Source: CAZMNY01 sp964635375
Lineage (GTDB): Bacteria; Planctomycetota; Planctomycetia; Pirellulales; Pirellulaceae
DNA length: 64,000 nt
Reading direction: 5' to 3'
NCBI GenBank assembly: GCA_964635375.1
Contig: CAZWOU010000003.1
Span: forward strand, 1-64,000
In this document: piece by piece, positions 60,572 to 64,000 of the stretch
Position numbering within the stretch: position 1 is the stretch's first letter
Layout of the letters: each line of letters starts with the position of its first letter
Translations under genes and position numbers: made by a program
Notes under the pieces: generated by a model
Told to the model about the DNA's origin: nothing
The model's database searches: none
What the model saw: the letters and a program-made list of their open reading frames with translations, nothing else

Positions 60572-62275
60572 TTAGACGTCGAGCAAGGTATGATCGCCTT
60601 TCGATACGCGTAGAATCTCATCGATCGTTGTCTGGCCGTGCAGCGTTTTCAACCAGCCGTCGTCGCGCAGCGTACGCATGCCGTCCTGCGTGGCCGCCTT
60701 CTTGATCTTCCAAGTGCTGGCTCGTTCATTGGCCAACTCCCGAATCTCGTCCGTCGTCAACAACAGCTCATAGATGCCGAGTCGACCGGCATACCCCAAG
60801 CCGCGGCATTTGGAACACCCTTCGTGTCGGAACAGTCCCGATTCCGCAAGCAGTTCTCGGGGGAAATCGGGCGGCAACTCATCATAGTTTTCCATCGGTT
60901 GACGGCAGGCGGGGCAGAGCCGGCGAACCAATCGCTGGGCCAGGACCGCCTCGACCGTGCTGGCCACCAGGAACGGTTCGACGCCCATGTCGACCATCCG
61001 CGTAAAGGCGCCCGAAGCGTCGTTGGTGTGCAAGGTTGAGAACACCAAGTGGCCCGTGAGGGACGCTTGAATCGCATTCTCAGCTGTCTCCAAGTCGCGA
61101 ATTTCGCCGATCAGCACCACGTCCGGGTCATGCCTCAAGATGGCGCGAAGCGAGTTGGCAAAGGTCAGTCCAATCTTGGGATGGACCTGAATCTGATTGA
61201 TCCCAGCCAACTGATACTCGACTGGGTCTTCCGTGGTGATAATCTTGATGTCGGGCCGATTGATTTGAATCAGCGAACTGTAAAGCGTGGTCGACTTACC
61301 TGAACCGGTCGGACCCGTGACGAGCAAGATGCCGTGGGGGACGTCGATCAGTTCGCTGAACTTCTCGTAAGTATCATTCTCCATCCCTAATTTCCGAAGC
61401 TCGAAGGACATGGCGCCCTTATCGAGAATACGCAGCACCAAACTCTCGCCGTGGATCATTGGAATCACCGAGACGCGAACATCAACCTCGCGGCCAGAGA
61501 CCCGCAACTTCATTCGCCCGTCCTGAGGCAGTCTCTTCTCAGCGATATTCAGTCGCGCCATGATCTTCAGGCGGCTAACGATCGCTGCCTCGAAACGGTG
61601 AATCTCAGGAGGAACGGGCTGGGGCTGCAAGATTCCGTCGATCCGATAGCGGACAACCAATCCCGCTTCCTGGCTTTCAATGTGCACGTCACTCGACCGC
61701 GACTCGATCGCCTCCAAGAGAATCTCATTCACCAGCCGAATGACTGACGCCTCTTGGGCCATCTCGGACAACTCGGATCCATCGGATTCAATGTCGTCCA
61801 TCAACTCGATCGCGTCGTCTTCCTCCGCGGCCTCCACTAGGCCTTCCACCGTCTCGCTGCCGACGCCCAAATGGCGTTTGATCAGCTTGTCGATCTCCAT
61901 CCGAGAGGCGAGCACAGGCATGACCGAGAAGCCGGTCGCTGCCGCCGCCTCGTCAATCGGATACAAGTCGAAAGGATTGGGAGTGGCAACGACCAACTGC
62001 CCGTTGTCTTTTCGAATCGGAAACAAGAGCTGACGGTATATCAGCTTGCTCGGGAAGCCCTTCAAGAGCGACAAATCGGGGTCAACAAGGGCCAGATCGA
62101 CGAAGTCCAAACCGACTTCTTCGCCAACCGCTTGCAGCGCCTTTGACTCGTCCACGTACCCCAGTTCGACAGCGGCGTCAACGAGACTAATCCCGTCGCC
62201 ATTACCGCTGCGGGCTCGCTCAAGTTGTTGCGAGTCGAGTAGTCCACGACGAAGTAGAATTTCTCCAGCTTCCAC
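60572..62275 (-). CDS. gspE: Type II secretion traffic ATPase GspE
   Basis: The 567-residue protein has an N-terminal GspE/PilB domain (about 1-150), then the ATPase. Walker A is GPTGSGKST at 321-329, the Asp box is TTEDPVEYQL, Walker B is LIGEIRDLETAE and the His box is STLHTNDA. A four-cysteine zinc site, CPACRQP with CSKCRGLGYAGR, lies near 465-505. The protein powers pseudopilus assembly. It is the first recognised core gene of the operon and lies 541 bases after the HEAT-repeat gene. The ATG at 62273-62275 gives the expected N-terminus. Confidence 0.95.
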   Translation of the reverse strand: MEAGEILLRRGLLDSQQLERARSGNGDGISLVDAAVELGYVDESKALQAVGEEVGLDFVDLALVDPDLSLLKGFPSKLIYRQLLFPIRKDNGQLVVATPNPFDLYPIDEAAAATGFSVMPVLASRMEIDKLIKRHLGVGSETVEGLVEAAEEDDAIELMDDIESDGSELSEMAQEASVIRLVNEILLEAIESRSSDVHIESQEAGLVVRYRIDGILQPQPVPPEIHRFEAAIVSRLKIMARLNIAEKRLPQDGRMKLRVSGREVDVRVSVIPMIHGESLVLRILDKGAMSFELRKLGMENDTYEKFSELIDVPHGILLVTGPTGSGKSTTLYSSLIQINRPDIKIITTEDPVEYQLAGINQIQVHPKIGLTFANSLRAILRHDPDVVLIGEIRDLETAENAIQASLTGHLVFSTLHTNDASGAFTRMVDMGVEPFLVASTVEAVLAQRLVRRLCPACRQPMENYDELPPDFPRELLAESGLFRHEGCSKCRGLGYAGRLGIYELLLTTDEIRELANERASTWKIKKAATQDGMRTLRDDGWLKTLHGQTTIDEILRVSKGDHTLLDV

Positions 62276-62816
62276 GGCGGCGATATCCCTTAGCTTGGCG
62301 GCCGGAGGGTCAATGACCGGGCGCCTGATTGTTGATGGACAGCTTTCGTTCTATTCAGACCAATCTCAAACACCTGCGGTCAAAGCGTAAAACGAACGCA
62401 TTGACCTTTTCGAAGGAAGCCATCTTCGGCCGAAGAATCAAGATTCACAAACCACCAGGTCGTTGTTCTGCAACACTGCGGATTCAACTGAATCCAGGCT
62501 TGGGCGGACCGCTGCCGCAAAATGCGATTCTCGACGCTATGACTTAGTATAATTGCCTTCCAAAAAACTGCTTCATCTGTTGACAGGGTGGAGTCGTCCT
62601 CATGGATGGGGCGACGTCGGGCGGGTCAGCTTTGGTATGGGTTGAAGGCCACTGGACATTATCACTAATTCAGGCCCCGCGACAACGCGCGATGACTCAC
62701 CTTGAGAATATAACCCCAACGGGTGCCTGGAGTTTCGAGAAAGTTGGCATTCCACAGATTCGCCGAACACGGTCGAATTTCGCCCTCAGGCACGCCCCAG
62801 CCGAAGACTTGGCGGC
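62276..62816. other. Intergenic region (541 bp) between the HEAT-repeat gene and gspE
   Basis: No convincing open frame. On the minus strand the likely gspE promoter should lie here; TATACT at 62551-62546 (minus) is the best -10-like hexamer but its -35 is poor, and it would give a leader of about 270 bases. On the plus strand TATAAT at 62548-62553 has no gene in reach. A run of six A (62562-62567) on the plus strand is not preceded by a strong hairpin. Confidence 0.4.
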
Positions 62817-63626
62817 TCAGTCCATTACTGCCCGCAGGGCCTCGTTGACAGCCGAGCGTACGCGGGGATCCTCGTCCTTCGACGCGGTTTGAAGGTCGCC
62901 CACCGTGTCGCTGGCCAGAATGCCCAGTTTGGTGAGCACATTCGCGGCCCAAATGCGCACCTCTGCGTCAGGGTGCCGGAGCGATTCGGCAACTTCCCCG
63001 GCGGCCTGGGCGCCGAGCCTGGTGAGAATGCGAGCAGCCTCGTCTCGCATCGCCAAATCGCGACGGAGCAGCCTGGCCAGAGTCGCTTCTTGCTCAGCTT
63101 CCAGCTCGTCAAAATCACGATTCTTCTCTGCGATTTCCTCCCGCAGCGACTCGAGTGTCTCGCCCGACTCGGGAGCTTGGGAGGGTGTTGAGCCGCTTCC
63201 CTCAGTTGGGGCAGGTAGCTCTGGCCTCGCGGCATCGGATTCAGAATCAGCGTCGGTATCGCGGGCGTCCGGAGGCGCCTGCTCAAGCAACTCAATTGCC
63301 ATCTCGATCGATGCGTTCGATTCGGCACGAAGCCGCGCGACCTCCTTCTCAGCCGCTTGCACCCGTTTCCGACTGGCCGCCAGAGAAGTCTCCAAGTTTG
63401 CAACCGTGACGTTCAAGCTACGAGCCACTTCGGCTTGTCGATTGAGCTGATTTCTGGCCGCGACCGAGAGCTGGCTGTTTTGCGGCTGGGAGGGACGAAA
63501 GCTGGCGACTTGAGTTCGCCGGGGCGGAACATCGCGATCAAGAAACGCCAACATGCCGACAGCGGCAATCGTCGCGCCTAAAGCCCAAGTGATGCAAGCA
63601 ACCAGCGCACTCGTGCGAAGATCCAT
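62817..63626 (-). CDS. Membrane-anchored coiled-coil protein with C-terminal HEAT-like repeats
   Basis: The 269-residue protein has an N-terminal membrane helix (about residues 7-28), then two predicted coiled-coil segments (about 60-112 and 155-192) separated by an acidic Pro/Ser linker. The last about 75 residues form HEAT-like repeats (RDEAARILTRLG, DAEVRIWAANVLTKLG, DPRVRSAVNEALRAV). It looks like a scaffold. It lies upstream of gspE on the same strand and may assist the secretion machine, which is inferred from place only. Confidence 0.75.
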   Translation of the reverse strand: MDLRTSALVACITWALGATIAAVGMLAFLDRDVPPRRTQVASFRPSQPQNSQLSVAARNQLNRQAEVARSLNVTVANLETSLAASRKRVQAAEKEVARLRAESNASIEMAIELLEQAPPDARDTDADSESDAARPELPAPTEGSGSTPSQAPESGETLESLREEIAEKNRDFDELEAEQEATLARLLRRDLAMRDEAARILTRLGAQAAGEVAESLRHPDAEVRIWAANVLTKLGILASDTVGDLQTASKDEDPRVRSAVNEALRAVMD

Positions 63627-63663
63627 GTCGGCCTCGCTTCGCGAATACTCAAGGAAATGGAGA

Positions 63664-63680
63664 GAACGTGTCGCACGTTC
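63664..63680. other. Perfect 7-bp inverted repeat upstream of the HEAT-repeat gene
   Basis: GAACGTG, a three-base loop TCG, and CACGTTC form a perfect hairpin 38-54 bases before the HEAT-repeat start on the minus strand. It could be a small operator or an RNA hairpin in the leader. No T-run follows on either strand, so an intrinsic terminator is less likely. Confidence 0.45.
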
Positions 63681-63776
63681 GACGTTCGCCCGGCGAAAGC
63701 TTCGTTGCCGAAGAGTCTCCCTAGCGATGCTTGCATTCTATCGTCACGTCCGCCGGATTGCGAACGCTCGCAATTC

Positions 63777-64000
63777 CTATCGTCCGCCAGGTCGTCCACC
63801 ACCTCGACTGCTGCCGCCTGTGGCTCCGCCTCGACTGCCGCCTGTGGCTCCGCCTCGACTGCCGCCTGTGGCTCCGCCTCGCTGTCCGCCAAACATGCGT
63901 TGGATGAACTCTTGACGGCGTTGAATATCCTGGGATGTAGTCGCCGGGGACGAACCGGCCGCTGGCGTCGACGATTTGGCCCCCCCAGAGGTGCCGAAGA
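63777..64000 (-). CDS. C-terminal end of an unknown protein with a Gly/Arg-rich repeat tail (5' end outside window)
   Basis: The minus-strand frame is open from the window edge to the TAG at 63777-63779, about 74 residues. It shows a Ser/Thr/Ala/Pro linker, a helix (QDIQRRQEFIQRMFGG) and a tail of GGATGGSR octapeptide repeats ending GGGRPGGR. Its third-position pattern and the in-frame repeat support coding. It is upstream of the HEAT-repeat and gsp genes on the same strand; the usual place of a secretin (GspD) or another secretion gene, but no domain is visible here, so its identity is open. Confidence 0.6.
   Translation of the reverse strand, partial: FGTSGGAKSSTPAAGSSPATTSQDIQRRQEFIQRMFGGQRGGATGGSRGGATGGSRGGATGGSSRGGGRPGGR
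63811..63882 (-). repeat. Three 24-bp tandem units encoding GGATGGSR
   Basis: Units at 63811-63834, 63835-63858 and 63859-63882 are identical but for the final base of the last (plus strand CTGCCGCCTGTGGCTC start). On the minus strand they encode the Gly-rich octapeptide GGATGGSR at the C-terminus of the truncated gene. Confidence 0.85.

Noticed and set aside
62548..62553. Perfect TATAAT on the plus strand
   Set aside because: No -35 element at the right distance and no plus-strand gene downstream.

Overview
The window looks like part of a Planctomycetota chromosome, probably of the Pirellulales type; the rank is an inference. The evidence is a dense set of families typical of that phylum. 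These include a very large secreted protein with cytochrome-c-like, DUF1549 and DUF1553 domains beside PPC-domain and WD40 proteins, and ECF sigma factors paired with an anti-sigma or FecR-LamG protein. They also include a Ser/Thr kinase with RDD membrane domains, PQQ-propeller proteins (one with a methyltransferase-like insert), the 'YHEWLGIPP' J-like N-terminus, and a pseudopilin secretion operon. Two runs of N (46769-46778 and 49638-49737) show that this is a scaffolded assembly. A perfect 55-bp repeat abutting both sides of the second gap suggests a k-mer-graph assembler. I found no rRNA, tRNA, CRISPR array, insertion sequence or phage gene.

Layout. 1-5028: the tail of an unknown gene, a GNAT acetyltransferase, and a giant membrane-anchored J-like/LamG/WD40 protein on the minus strand. 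5494-11249 (+): ECF sigma factor, anti-sigma factor, a kinase-RDD-pseudokinase-RDD protein, and a protein joining a Flp-type prepilin signal to a CBS pair. 11253-19079: HtrA protease and TsaE (-), an esterase plus SMP-30 pair (+), then a minus-strand run hslV-hslU-thiL-zinc ribbon. 19228-24850: isochorismatase (+), a probable minus-strand operon of ECF sigma, FecR-LamG and PQQ propeller, and a class V aminotransferase (+). 25052-32010: csrA (+), an FtsQ-like protein and a MurB lacking its catalytic serine (-), CopA (-), then DUF695/RraB-like and CinA-like genes (+). 32075-41082 (-): the three-gene PSD/PPC/WD40-cytochrome set. 41277-51613 (+): a PQQ-methyltransferase protein, a molybdate-type ABC transporter with a tandem substrate-binding protein, a mannonate-dehydratase-like gene and a CehA/McbA-like hydrolase. 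51720-64000 (-): a type II secretion/pseudopilin operon E-F-G-H-I-J-K-L-M preceded by a HEAT-repeat protein and a Gly/Arg-rich gene cut by the window end.

Working together. The secretion operon could export some of the many signal-peptide-bearing proteins here. HslVU, HtrA and the two ECF modules point to envelope and protein stress control. The MurB/FtsQ pair stands apart from any other division or cell-wall cluster gene, and MurB looks catalytically altered. The best candidates for undescribed biology are the prepilin-CBS fusion, the double RDD kinase, the GspM/Ig-like/GspC fusion, the tandem ModA and the altered MurB.
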